Assembly (NCBI GenBank): GCA_900466005.1
Contig: UEGQ01000028.1
Location: forward strand, 1-36,080
Length of the DNA stretch: 36,080 nucleotides
Origin: Hyphomicrobiales bacterium
Lineage (GTDB): Bacteria; Pseudomonadota; Alphaproteobacteria; Rhizobiales; Rhizobiaceae
Reading direction: 5' to 3'
A model generated the notes under the pieces. The model searched no databases and was not told the origin of the DNA. It saw only the letters and a list, made by a program, of their open reading frames with translations. Made by a program: the position numbers and the translations under genes. Positions 27,394 through 35,541 of the stretch are shown here, one piece after another (positions within the stretch are counted from its first letter, which is position 1; each line of letters starts with the position of its first letter).

Positions 27394-29508
27394 TCAGGCA
27401 ATCCGCCCCGGCCGCGCATCCGGCATCAGCTTGCCGCGCAGCTGCTCGACCGTCATGGGCTTTCCGCACAGGTGTCCCTGCAGTAGTTGGCAGCCCGCTT
27501 CACGGGCGGTCCTCGCCTGCTCTTCGGTCTCGATTCCCTCTGCCGTGACAGGAAGATCGAGGGCGGATGCGAGGTGAATTGTGGCCTTCAGCACTTCGCC
27601 GTTGTTCGAGCTCATGAGGGAACGGTCGATCTTGACCTTGTCGAACCCGAACTGCCTGAGCGTGCCGATGCTCGCATGCCCGGTGCCGAAGTCGTCCATC
27701 GCGAAACGGACGCCGACCGCACGGAGTGCATCGATCGACCGGCGAGCGCGGTCCGGCTTGGAGATCAGGACACCTTCGGTCACTTCGAGAATGAGGCGGT
27801 TGGCGTCGAAACCTTCCTCCGACAGCATCTTCTTCACTTCGCCTGCGAAGTTCGGATTGCACAGCTGGATCGGGGATACGTTGACGGAAAGCTCGAGCGA
27901 CTGCCAGCAGGATACGGCCCGGATCGAGCCGAGAAGCATCTTGCGTGTCAGTGCCTCGATGAGGCCGGACTTTTCCGCGAGGGGAATGAACACTTCGGGG
28001 CTGACGGTACCGGTCGGCGGCACCCATCGTGCCAGGGCCTCGACGCCATTGATTTCTCCGTCGGTTGCCGCAATGAGCGGCTGAAAGACGATCTTTATCT
28101 CGTCCTGCTCTATGGCGGTCTTCAGGCGGTTTTCCGCGAAGGCCAGCTCTTCCCGCTCCCTGTCCAGCTGTTCGTCGAACGCAACGACCTGGCCACGTCC
28201 GTCTTCCTTGGCGCGGTAGAGCGCCATGTCCGCACGGCGAATGATCTCGAGTTCGGGGAGGTCCGCAGTCTTCACCGTAAAGCCGACGCTCGCCCCGACC
28301 TCGACCGTCCGACCATCGATGTCGAAGGGTTCGGCGAGCGACCGTACGATGCGGTTGCCGAATTCGACCGGGCTGGACGGACCTTGCTGGATGAGGGCGA
28401 ATTCGTCGCCGCCGAGGCGCGCCGCAGCGACGACATCGGGATGAATGGTCGCGAGCTTTTCGGCGACAAGGCGGATGAGCGCGTCGCCGACGGCATGCCC
28501 CCAGGTGTCGTTGACCGCCTTGAAGCCGTCGAGGTCGATGAGATGGACGACCGACGACCCTTCCGGGGCCTCGCGGATCGCCCGGATGAGGCCGACCCTG
28601 TTCAGAAGTCCTGTCAGGTAATCGTGGCTCGCATCATGGGACGCTTTGGCCGCGGCCGCGCGTTCCTTGCGCAGTTCCAGGGCAGAAAAGACGACGACCA
28701 CCACGAGGAAGAGGACGAACAGCCCGACCAGCATGGCCAGTCGCGGCTTCACCTGTTCGTAGACGGAGGAGCCGGGGCGCTGTTCGGGCCAGTTCAGATA
28801 TCCGACGGCCTGTCCGTCCGTTCCATGGAGAGCCCGGATGAGATACCCCGGCTGTGGCGTGTCGCTGAGCGCGAGTCCTTCGATCTGGAAGTCTTCGGAG
28901 ATGGCGGCGACGTATTCCGGTGTCAATTCCTTGAAGAAGGTGAGGGACTTGTAGTCTCCGTTCTCCGGTTGATCCGCAAAGGGCTGGATCGCCATTGTGG
29001 CGAGCATCATCACGCGGCCGGAAAAAGGGTAGAAGTTTGTGAGCGGGTCGGGACCGCGATTGCTGGACGCTTCGATTGCCCGCCGGACGAAGTCGGGACC
29101 GAATGCCGAAATCGCATCGAACTCCTCGCCCTTCAGATAGGCCTTGACCTGCGCGCCCGTCGCGTCGAGGACGATTGCCCCGTCGTAGAGCGGGTAGTCC
29201 TCGCTCGTCGATCCCCAGTTGTCGTAGATCCATGCGTCCGCCTCTGGCGAGGAGACCGCAGCGTAGGCGTCGTCCCAGACGGCGTTGTCCCTGACGGTCG
29301 CCCCCAGTCTCTTCTTGATCGACGACACCGCCGCCTCTACCGCGTTCACGGACCGGTTGGCATCGATGGTGTCGGCGGCATCACGCATCGTCGTGATGAC
29401 GTTCGCCGAGAGAAATGCCACGGCGAAGGCGATGGCAAGCACGAAGGTCGTTGCCAGGATCACACCACGGGTCTGTCTTATTGCGCGCTTCTTCTTCACC
29501 GGAACCAT
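27394..29508 (-). CDS. Membrane CHASE4-like sensor with GGDEF and EAL domains
   Basis: A 704-residue cyclic-di-GMP enzyme. A first membrane helix is at about 15-37, a periplasmic sensor at 40-255 resembles CHASE4 (DNAVWDDAYAA near residue 74), and a second helix is at about 258-277. The GGDEF domain has an intact GGDEF at 366-370, and the EAL domain has EAL at 490-492, DDFGTGHAS and AEGIETEEQ. Both active-site motifs are preserved, so it could be bifunctional or have one domain in a sensing role. The inhibitory I-site RxxD expected five residues before GGDEF is replaced by PDVV. The ATG at 29508 is used; the frame is open further upstream without likeness, and the ribosome site is weak. A 27394-side neighbour is the mobile-element scar. 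Confidence 0.92.
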   Translation of the reverse strand: MVPVKKKRAIRQTRGVILATTFVLAIAFAVAFLSANVITTMRDAADTIDANRSVNAVEAAVSSIKKRLGATVRDNAVWDDAYAAVSSPEADAWIYDNWGSTSEDYPLYDGAIVLDATGAQVKAYLKGEEFDAISAFGPDFVRRAIEASSNRGPDPLTNFYPFSGRVMMLATMAIQPFADQPENGDYKSLTFFKELTPEYVAAISEDFQIEGLALSDTPQPGYLIRALHGTDGQAVGYLNWPEQRPGSSVYEQVKPRLAMLVGLFVLFLVVVVVFSALELRKERAAAAKASHDASHDYLTGLLNRVGLIRAIREAPEGSSVVHLIDLDGFKAVNDTWGHAVGDALIRLVAEKLATIHPDVVAAARLGGDEFALIQQGPSSPVEFGNRIVRSLAEPFDIDGRTVEVGASVGFTVKTADLPELEIIRRADMALYRAKEDGRGQVVAFDEQLDREREELAFAENRLKTAIEQDEIKIVFQPLIAATDGEINGVEALARWVPPTGTVSPEVFIPLAEKSGLIEALTRKMLLGSIRAVSCWQSLELSVNVSPIQLCNPNFAGEVKKMLSEEGFDANRLILEVTEGVLISKPDRARRSIDALRAVGVRFAMDDFGTGHASIGTLRQFGFDKVKIDRSLMSSNNGEVLKATIHLASALDLPVTAEGIETEEQARTAREAGCQLLQGHLCGKPMTVEQLRGKLMPDARPGRIA

Positions 29509-29639
29509 GTCGGAAGTCTTACTGATTACATCGTCATGTCCGCGTGGACCGCAGGAAACATCATGTCCGCCGAGCGCTGCATCCTTCCGATTAGCAGAGA
29601 TTCCTTTCCAAATTGGTACGATTTGCCGGACTGGTCTTT

Positions 29640-29666
29640 TTCGGCCGCATCTCCGCTGCGGCCGAA
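29640..29666. terminator. Stem-loop downstream of the methyltransferase gene
   Basis: TTCGGCCGCA (29640-29649) and TGCGGCCGAA (29657-29666) form a perfect 10-base stem with a 7-base loop, 27 bases after the methyltransferase stop on the minus strand. Runs of A rather than U follow it on that strand, so it may end transcription weakly or protect the mRNA end. Confidence 0.5.
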
Positions 29667-29692
29667 GCGGCTTTTGCCCTTGCTGTCTGGCT

Positions 29693-30499
29693 TCAGTCCG
29701 CCGCGTTCTTCTCCGCGCAGATGGCATAGCGATGCTGGGTCGCCCGCTCGAGCCCCTTGAGGAAACCGAAGTTCTTCTTCTGGGTGCGATGGATCGCCCG
29801 CATGTCGGTATCGACGGTGATTCCCGCGAATCCCGCCTGGCGGAGAAGGTCGACGACGGCCTCGGCTCGCGCGCCGCCGGAGAAATAGACGCGGGAGAGG
29901 ATACCCTGATGCGTCCCGGCAAGGGTCTCCGCCGACGGCCCGTTCTGCGCGTTCCCGGTGGAGGTCAGCCAGCGAGAGACCCTCCTTGCGAGACGAGCGA
30001 CGAGGCCCGGATTGACGAAGTCTCCGTCAACGATGAGCAGCCGGCCGCCGGGCCTCAGCAGTCGGTGCCACTCGCGAAAGGCCGAGAGGGGATCGACGAG
30101 CGTCCACACGAGATGGCGGTTGGTGATCACGTCATAGGAGTGGTCGAGCTCCATGGTGTTTTCGGCGTCGCCCATCAGGAAGCGGATCGCCCGGCCGCGC
30201 GCCCTGGCCTTCGCGCGTGCCCGCTCCAGCATCGGCTCGGCCCAGTCCATGCCTGTCACACGGAAACCGAGATCGTCGAGCAGGTGCGAGACGACGGCCG
30301 TGCCGCAGGCGAGGTCGAGCGCCTCGCGGCCGTCGCCGTCTCCGAGATGCCGCCGCAACAGTGCGTGCCACGCCGCCCGTTCGGCCTCGGAGAAGATCTC
30401 GTGGCCGGGCTGGCTGTCGAACGTTTCCGCGCGCGCCGACCAGTAGGCTTTGATCTCATCGCGAAGATCGTGATTTGAAAACGTCGTAACCGTCTGCAT
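29693..30499 (-). CDS. Class I SAM-dependent methyltransferase (Methyltransf_11-like)
   Basis: A 268-residue cytoplasmic methyltransferase. The SAM-binding motif I is LDLACGTAVVSHLL near residue 62, with the acidic residue of motif II in VTGMDWAEPMLERA and a motif IV-like stretch LLRPGGRLLIVDGD. The N-terminus (YWSARAETFDSQPGHE) is like that of many small-molecule methyltransferases. It is divergent from the iron-transport genes, with 116 bases between starts that contain the candidate IRO box, so it may be controlled by iron. The substrate cannot be read. Tellurite- or siderophore-related methyltransferases would be guesses. Confidence 0.88.
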   Translation of the reverse strand: MQTVTTFSNHDLRDEIKAYWSARAETFDSQPGHEIFSEAERAAWHALLRRHLGDGDGREALDLACGTAVVSHLLDDLGFRVTGMDWAEPMLERARAKARARGRAIRFLMGDAENTMELDHSYDVITNRHLVWTLVDPLSAFREWHRLLRPGGRLLIVDGDFVNPGLVARLARRVSRWLTSTGNAQNGPSAETLAGTHQGILSRVYFSGGARAEAVVDLLRQAGFAGITVDTDMRAIHRTQKKNFGFLKGLERATQHRYAICAEKNAAD

Positions 30500-30556
30500 T
30501 CCGGGGGCTTTCCTGAAAAAGTGGAGTGATACTGGAAGCTTTCTAAAAGATAATTC

Positions 30557-30585
30557 TTGACTCGAAAAGTCATAAAATCATAAAT
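30557..30585 (+). promoter_or_regulatory. Candidate iron-responsive (IRO-type) operator overlapping the promoter
   Basis: TGACT-CGAAA-AGTCA at 30558-30572 is a perfect inverted repeat and matches the TGA-N9-TCA pattern given for RirA-controlled IRO boxes in rhizobia. It overlaps a plausible -35 (TTGACT, 30557-30562), with ATAAAT 17 bases downstream (30580-30585) as the -10. Binding there would block transcription of the iron importer under iron-replete conditions. The match is by eye. Confidence 0.6.
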
Positions 30586-30615
30586 CGCCGCAGCACACAT
30601 CGCAGGAGAAATAAA

Positions 30616-31752
30616 TTGTTCGGATTCAACAAGGTGGTCTCCGCCGCCGCGTTTTCGCTCGCTCTTTTTTCTGGTGCCGCCTTCGCCGAAACGGTGACTG
30701 TCAAGGACATCACCGGCCGCGAAGTCCAGGTGAACGTGCCGGTCGAGCGCGTCATCCTGGGCGAGGGACGGCAGATCTATTTCACCGCTGCCCTCGATAC
30801 CGACGCTCCCTTCCGGCGCGTCGTCGGCTGGCGTGACGACTTCAAGAAGGCGGATCTCGACGGCTACAACATCTATCTCGAGAAGTTTCCCGAGATGGCG
30901 AAGATCCCGACCTTCGGTGGCATGAAGGACGGAACCTTCGACATCGAGCAGGCGGTTGCCCTGAAGCCCGACGTCATCATCATGAACACCGAGGCGAAAT
31001 CGGCGACCGAAGAGTCGGGCTATATCGAAAAGCTCGCAAAGGTCGGCATCCCGCTTGTCTATATCGACTTCCGCGAAAAGCCGATTCAGAACACCGACGA
31101 ATCGATGCGCATCATCGGCAAGCTCTTCGGCAAGGAAGCCCGCGCCGAAGAATTCGTGACGTTCCACGACGAGCAGCTTGCCCGTGTGACCAATGTACTC
31201 GCCAAGGCGGGAGAGGTCGACAAGCCCGTCGTCTTCATGGAACGTGCCGGCGGCTACAGCGACGACTGCTGCATGTCCTTCGGGGACGAGAACTTCGGCA
31301 AAATGGTCGAGCTCGCCGGCGGCGTGAACATGGCGAAGGACATCATTCCCGGCACTTTCGGCACCGTCAATCCCGAGCAGATCATCGCTTCCAATCCCGA
31401 CCAGGTCATCGTCACCGGCTCCAACTGGGAGCTCTATGTCCCCGGCGGCAAATGGGTGGGTGTCGGCCCCGGCGCGGATTCAAAGGTCGCCACACAGAAG
31501 CTCGCCGCCCTGATGCAGCGCCCCGCCTTCACCGGCATCAAGGCTGTCGAGGAAGGCAATGTCCACGCGATCTGGCACCAGTTCTACAACAGCCCGTACC
31601 AGTTCGTGGCCGTCCAGCAGATCGCCAAATGGCTCCACCCCGAGCTCTTCGAGGATCTCGACCCGGATGCGACCTTCAAGGAACTGCACGACCGCTTCCT
31701 GCCGGTCGCCTACCACTCCGGATACTTCGCCTCCCTGAAGGCCGGTCTCTGA
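30616..31752 (+). CDS. Iron-complex ABC transporter substrate-binding protein (FecB/TroA type), first copy
   Basis: A 378-residue periplasmic binding protein with a Sec signal peptide ending at about AFAE (residues 1-25). The class III fold is suggested by ITGREVQVNVPVERVIL at the start of the mature part, ALKPDVIIMNTEA, and the C-terminal WHQFYNSPYQFVAVQQIAKW block. A vicinal Cys pair is present in GGYSDDCCMSFG. The start is TTG at 30616 with AGGAG 7 bases upstream, a weak codon that could limit its output. A paralogue of the same length lies 51 bases downstream. The ligand is probably a ferric siderophore or other metal complex. Confidence 0.92.
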   Translation: MFGFNKVVSAAAFSLALFSGAAFAETVTVKDITGREVQVNVPVERVILGEGRQIYFTAALDTDAPFRRVVGWRDDFKKADLDGYNIYLEKFPEMAKIPTFGGMKDGTFDIEQAVALKPDVIIMNTEAKSATEESGYIEKLAKVGIPLVYIDFREKPIQNTDESMRIIGKLFGKEARAEEFVTFHDEQLARVTNVLAKAGEVDKPVVFMERAGGYSDDCCMSFGDENFGKMVELAGGVNMAKDIIPGTFGTVNPEQIIASNPDQVIVTGSNWELYVPGGKWVGVGPGADSKVATQKLAALMQRPAFTGIKAVEEGNVHAIWHQFYNSPYQFVAVQQIAKWLHPELFEDLDPDATFKELHDRFLPVAYHSGYFASLKAGL

Positions 31753-31762
31753 CACGACACCG

Positions 31763-31788
31763 GGCCGGCGCTCGTCGCCGGCCTCTTT
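31763..31788 (+). terminator. GC-rich stem-loop between the tandem binding-protein genes
   Basis: GGCCGGCG-CTCGT-CGCCGGCC (31763-31783) followed by TCTTT. The 8-base perfect stem and short pyrimidine tail make it a partial terminator or an mRNA 3' protecting structure, which would let the first binding protein be made in excess over the rest of the importer. Confidence 0.65.
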
Positions 31789-31803
31789 CCAGCAGGTTGA
31801 GAC

Positions 31804-32940
31804 ATGTCGATTGCAAAGTCACTCGGGGCACTTCTTGCCCTGGTTCCGCTTCTCAGCGCCCCCGCTCTTGCCGAACAGATCACCGATGCCGCCGGACGGC
31901 AGGTCGATCTTGATCTGCCAGCAAAGCGCGTGCTGGTCGGCGAAGCCCGCCAAGTCAGTGTCATTTCGGCGCTCGTCGGAAAGCGGGCGTTTGACCGGAT
32001 CGTCGGCTGGCGTGACGACCTCCTTACCAAGGACCTCGATACCTATAACAGCTATCTGGGGGTCTTTCCGGCGATCGCCGACCTGCCGCGCTTCGGCTAT
32101 GTCGGCAACGGCACCTTCGACCTTGAATCGGCGATCGCGCTCAAGCCCGACGTCTTCACCCTCAACCTCGAATCCCTGACGGCGGCCAAGGAGAGCAGGC
32201 TCGAGGAGACGCTCGCGGCCGCCGGAATCAAGCTCGTCTACATCGACTTCCGGGTCGATCCCGACGCCAATACCGAGAATTCCATTGCAGTGCTCGGCAA
32301 GCTGTTCGGCGGCGAACAGCGCGCTGAGGAGCTCATCGACTATCGCCGCGCGCAATTCGCCCGCGTTGCCGAGCGTCTTGCGACCCATCCCGAGCTGAGG
32401 AGGCCCAGGGTCTATATCGAACGGGCCCCCGGCATCACCGGCGACGCCGTCTGCTGCCGTACCTTCGGTCCGGTCAACTTCGGCAAGATGATCGCCCTCG
32501 GCGGCGGCCACAATATCGGTTCCGATTTCTTCGACACCTTCTCCGGCGACCTGAATCCGGAACAGCTCGTTGTTTCCGATCCCGATATCGTCGTCGTCAC
32601 CGGCGCCAACTGGAGCGGGCAGTCCGACGTCAACCAGTTCGTCAGCATCGGGCCCGGCGCTGATCTCCCGGAGGCGCGCAGGAAGCTTTCCGCGATGATG
32701 GCAAGGCAGCCATTCGCCAGCCTGCCGGCGGTTGCCAGGGGTGACGTCCACGCCGTCTGGCATCAATTCTACGGCACGCCCTATGATTTCGTGGCGGTGC
32801 AGCAGTTCGCGAAATGGTTCCATCCGGAGATCTTTGCCGATCTCGATCCCGACGCCACCTTTCGCGATTTGCACGAACGCTTCCTGCCGGTCCCCTTCAA
32901 GCCGGGCTACTTCGTCTCGCTGAACAAGGAAAACAACTGA
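31804..32940 (+). CDS. Iron-complex ABC transporter substrate-binding protein (FecB/TroA type), second copy
   Basis: A 378-residue paralogue of the preceding protein, with a Sec signal peptide ending at APALAE. It shares blocks such as VGWRDD, GTFDLESAIALKPDV, NFGKM, NPEQL and the C-terminal WHQFYGTPYDFVAVQQFAKW; by eye about half the residues agree in the central 60-residue stretch and more near the C-terminus. It also has a vicinal Cys pair, placed slightly differently (GDAVCCRTFG). The ATG at 31804 follows CAGCAGGTTGAG. The permease ATG overlaps its stop by one base. It may bind a different form of the same ligand or act with the first copy. Confidence 0.92.
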   Translation: MSIAKSLGALLALVPLLSAPALAEQITDAAGRQVDLDLPAKRVLVGEARQVSVISALVGKRAFDRIVGWRDDLLTKDLDTYNSYLGVFPAIADLPRFGYVGNGTFDLESAIALKPDVFTLNLESLTAAKESRLEETLAAAGIKLVYIDFRVDPDANTENSIAVLGKLFGGEQRAEELIDYRRAQFARVAERLATHPELRRPRVYIERAPGITGDAVCCRTFGPVNFGKMIALGGGHNIGSDFFDTFSGDLNPEQLVVSDPDIVVVTGANWSGQSDVNQFVSIGPGADLPEARRKLSAMMARQPFASLPAVARGDVHAVWHQFYGTPYDFVAVQQFAKWFHPEIFADLDPDATFRDLHERFLPVPFKPGYFVSLNKENN

Positions 32941-34013
32941 TGAGCGCCATCACTGATACGAGTGGCGAGATGCGGGTTGAGACGCGCCACAGCTATCGGG
33001 CGCTCGCCGGCCGGCGGTTCGCGATCCTTGCCGTGCTTTTCGTCGCCCTGCTGCTCTCGGTCGCCGCCGACATGGCGCTCGGGCCTGCACGCTACACCCT
33101 CGGACAGGTCGTCTCCGCGGTTCTCTCTCCGTCCGAGGTCGCAAACCAGTTGCGCGTCGTCATCTGGGACATCCGCATGCCGATTGCGCTGATGGCGGTC
33201 ACCGTCGGCGCCTGCCTCTCGGTCGCCGGCGCGCAGATGCAGACGATTCTCGCAAATCCGCTCGCGAGTCCCTTCACCCTCGGCATCTCGGCCGCGGCGG
33301 GCTTCGGCGCCGCGATCGCGCTCGTCGCCGGCGTGGCGATCTTTCCGGCGGCCGTCGAATACATGATCCCGATCAACGCCTTCCTGATGGCGATGCTCGC
33401 TTCGCTGTTCATCTACGGCGTCTCGACGCTCCGCGGCGTCACCGTCGAGACCATCGTGCTGCTCGGCATTGCGCTGGTCTTCACCTTCAACGCGCTGCTG
33501 TCGCTTCTCGAATATCTCGCCTCGGAACAGGCGCTCGCCGCCGTCGTCTTCTGGACCATGGGCTCGCTCACCAAGGCCACCTGGACCAAGGTCGCGGTCA
33601 CGGGGGCCGTGCTTGTCGCCGTCATCCCTCTCTTTGCCCGCAATGCCTGGGCGCTCACCGCCCTGCGGCTCGGCGACGACAAGGCGGCCTCCTTCGGCGT
33701 CAACGTCCGCCGGCTCAGGCTCGAGACGATGATGCTCGTGAGCCTGCTTGCGGCAATCCCGGTCTCCTTCGTCGGCACCATCGGCTTCATCGGCTTGGTC
33801 GGACCTCACATCGCCCGCATGGTGGTGGGGGAGGACCAGCGCTTCTTCCTGCCGGGCTCGGCCATCTGCGGGGCGCTGCTGCTCTCCGTCACCTCGGTCG
33901 TCTCGAAGATGCTGATCCCCGGCGCCATCCTGCCGATCGGGGTCATCACCGCGCTGGTCGGCGTTCCCTTCTTCTTCTCCCTCATCTTCACGAACCGGAG
34001 GCGCGCATGGTAG
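32940..34013 (+). CDS. Iron-complex ABC transporter permease (FecCD/BtuC family)
   Basis: A 357-residue inner-membrane permease with about nine or ten hydrophobic segments. FecCD landmarks are visible: IRMPIALMAVTVGACLSVAG (shortened here to IRMPIALMAV), GAQMQTILANPLASPFTLG, and the C-terminal GTIGFIGLVGPHIARMVVG. The ATG at 32940 shares its A with the stop of the second binding-protein gene (TGATG), which fits translational coupling. The ATPase gene overlaps its end by 7 bases. Only one permease gene is present, so it should act as a homodimer. Confidence 0.95.
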   Translation: MSAITDTSGEMRVETRHSYRALAGRRFAILAVLFVALLLSVAADMALGPARYTLGQVVSAVLSPSEVANQLRVVIWDIRMPIALMAVTVGACLSVAGAQMQTILANPLASPFTLGISAAAGFGAAIALVAGVAIFPAAVEYMIPINAFLMAMLASLFIYGVSTLRGVTVETIVLLGIALVFTFNALLSLLEYLASEQALAAVVFWTMGSLTKATWTKVAVTGAVLVAVIPLFARNAWALTALRLGDDKAASFGVNVRRLRLETMMLVSLLAAIPVSFVGTIGFIGLVGPHIARMVVGEDQRFFLPGSAICGALLLSVTSVVSKMLIPGAILPIGVITALVGVPFFFSLIFTNRRRAW

Positions 34014-34759
34014 CCCTCAGACTGGAAGGCCTCGGCGCCCGCTATGGCCGCGCGCAGGTCTTCGAAGGCATCACCACCGATCGCCTGCCGGGCGGCGAAC
34101 TCACCGCCGTCGTCGGTCCGAACGCCGCCGGCAAGTCGACGCTCTTCAAGCGTATCGCGAGCCTGCTTTCAGGCCCCGGAACCGTGCATGTCGAGGATGT
34201 CCGCCCCGAGCGGCGGGCGGTCTGCTACATGCCGCAGGATACCGGTGCCAATGCCGTACTGACCGTCTACGAGTCCGTCCTGCTGGCGGCCAAGCAGGGC
34301 GGCGGCTGGCGGGTTGCCGATCGTGATCTTCGCGCCATCGACCGGTTGCTCGAGGACCTGCGGATTTCCGACCTCGCCTTCCGTGATCTCGGCGCGCTTT
34401 CCGGCGGCCAGCGGCAGCTGGTGGCGATTGCGCAGGCGCTGGTGCGCCGGCCGGAAGTGCTGCTGATGGACGAACCGACCTCCGCACTCGACCTCTTCCG
34501 GCAGATCGAGGTGCTCGATTTCATGCGCAGAACTGCGGCGAGCGAAGGCATGGCGGTGCTGATCGCCCTCCACGACCTCAACCATGCGCTCCGCTACTGC
34601 ACGCGCACCATGGTGATCGCCGACGGGAGACTGGTCGCGAGCGGCCCGACGGACGAAGTCATCACGTCTGCCATGCTGCGCGACGTCTACAAGGTCGCCG
34701 CCCGCGTCGAATGCTGCAGCGAAGGCCGGCCGTTGATCGTCGTCGACGGGACGGCGTGA
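34007..34759 (+). CDS. Iron-complex ABC transporter ATP-binding protein (FecE family)
   Basis: A 250-residue ATPase. Walker A is GPNAAGKSTL, Q-loop YMPQDTGAN, signature LSGGQRQLVAIAQAL, Walker B VLLMDEPTSALD and H-loop IALHDLNHAL, all intact. It overlaps the end of the permease gene by 7 bases and is the last gene of the importer transcript. A stem-loop follows at 34768-34791. Confidence 0.95.
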   Translation: MVALRLEGLGARYGRAQVFEGITTDRLPGGELTAVVGPNAAGKSTLFKRIASLLSGPGTVHVEDVRPERRAVCYMPQDTGANAVLTVYESVLLAAKQGGGWRVADRDLRAIDRLLEDLRISDLAFRDLGALSGGQRQLVAIAQALVRRPEVLLMDEPTSALDLFRQIEVLDFMRRTAASEGMAVLIALHDLNHALRYCTRTMVIADGRLVASGPTDEVITSAMLRDVYKVAARVECCSEGRPLIVVDGTA

Positions 34760-34767
34760 CGCTCGGG

Positions 34768-34791
34768 GCAGGCGAGGGTTATATCGCCTGC
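34768..34791 (+). terminator. Stem-loop after the iron-importer operon
   Basis: GCAGGCGA (34768-34775) and TCGCCTGC (34784-34791) form a perfect 8-base stem with an 8-base loop, starting 9 bases after the ATPase stop. No U run follows, so it is at best a weak intrinsic terminator. Confidence 0.5.
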
Positions 34792-34914
34792 GGAGAAGCG
34801 GGATGACCGGTCGGATGAACTCCAGACCTTTCGAGGCATCAAGACGTCTGTCGTCTCTGCCTTGGTCTTGCAGGTGACGATAAACGGATCACCGGTGGCA
34901 CAGATCCGAGAAGA

Positions 34915-35190
34915 TCATCGCTTCGCTGATGTATCGATCTTCTCGGCAAGCCAGATCTTGATCAGAGACTGATACGGCACGTCACGCTTGCCGGCGGCGA
35001 TCTTGATCTGTTCCAGCAGAGAGTTGGGCAGACGCAGCGAGATCGACGTGGACGACGGCTTCAGGTTCGGCAGTCGCACCTTCGCCGCCTTGCTCCAGTC
35101 GATGTGATCGGCGGAGTCGTGATGCTCCCAATACGTCCGCTCCTCGGCTTCGGTACTGAAGTGCGGCACGGGCTCAGGCTTCCTGCTCAT
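34915..35190 (-). CDS. brnA: BrnA/CopG-type antitoxin
   Basis: A 91-residue protein. The N-terminal half (FSTEAEERTYWEHHDSADHI) resembles the toxin-binding region of BrnA/CopG antitoxins, and the C-terminal half (TSISLRLPNSLLEQIKIAAG, then YQSLIKIWLAEKI) is a ribbon-helix-helix DNA-binding domain. The gene overlaps the toxin gene by 17 bases, in the toxin-first order usual for brnTA. It should neutralise the toxin and repress the operon through the palindrome at 35481-35499. Confidence 0.88.
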   Translation of the reverse strand: MSRKPEPVPHFSTEAEERTYWEHHDSADHIDWSKAAKVRLPNLKPSSTSISLRLPNSLLEQIKIAAGKRDVPYQSLIKIWLAEKIDTSAKR

Positions 35191-35476
35191 AATAGCTCCG
35201 CTCCTTTCGGCTCATGTCGCGGGCGGAAATCACCCGGATTCTCGTTTCTTCTGCCCGCAGCGTGAAGGTGATATGGAGCAACCTTCCGTCATCGGTGCGA
35301 CCGAGCGCGTGAATTCGCTGCTCGCCCAGACTGTGCCTGGGATCGGGGACCATCAGCAGAGGTTCGTTGAAAAACACCTGCTCCGCTTCGTTCTGGCTGA
35401 CGTCGTGCTTGTCGGCATTCTTGCGGGCATTTCCCTCGTCCCACTCGAATCCGACGATCCGTTCCCAATCAATCAT
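35174..35476 (-). CDS. brnT: BrnT-type ribonuclease toxin
   Basis: A 100-residue toxin of the BrnT family, a RelE-like fold that cuts RNA. Family blocks are FEWDEGNARKNADKHDVS near the N-terminus, LGRTDDGRLLHITFTLR in the middle and IRVISARDMSRKERSYYE at the end, including the Arg and Tyr expected in the active region. The ATG at 35476 lies 4 bases from an inverted repeat. Its 3' end overlaps the antitoxin start by 17 bases. The pair is probably intact. Confidence 0.9.
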   Translation of the reverse strand: MIDWERIVGFEWDEGNARKNADKHDVSQNEAEQVFFNEPLLMVPDPRHSLGEQRIHALGRTDDGRLLHITFTLRAEETRIRVISARDMSRKERSYYEQEA

Positions 35477-35480
35477 CGAT

Positions 35481-35499
35481 GTATATTGCCATAATATAC
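35481..35499. promoter_or_regulatory. Palindrome upstream of brnT, probable autoregulatory operator
   Basis: GTATATT-GCCAT-AATATAC is a perfect 7-base inverted repeat with a 5-base spacer, immediately upstream of the brnT start. It is suited to binding by the ribbon-helix-helix antitoxin, and its AT-rich arms probably coincide with the -10 element on the minus strand. Confidence 0.65.
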
Positions 35500-35541
35500 G
35501 TTCAGTTCAAGATCGGGGTCGAAGGAACGAAAAAGAAGTCC

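Noticed and set aside
27487..29760. A 757-codon open frame on the plus strand antisense to the GGDEF-EAL gene
   Set aside because: The minus frame has intact GGDEF and EAL domains. The antisense frame is open only because of the high GC third-position bias and has no recognisable domain.
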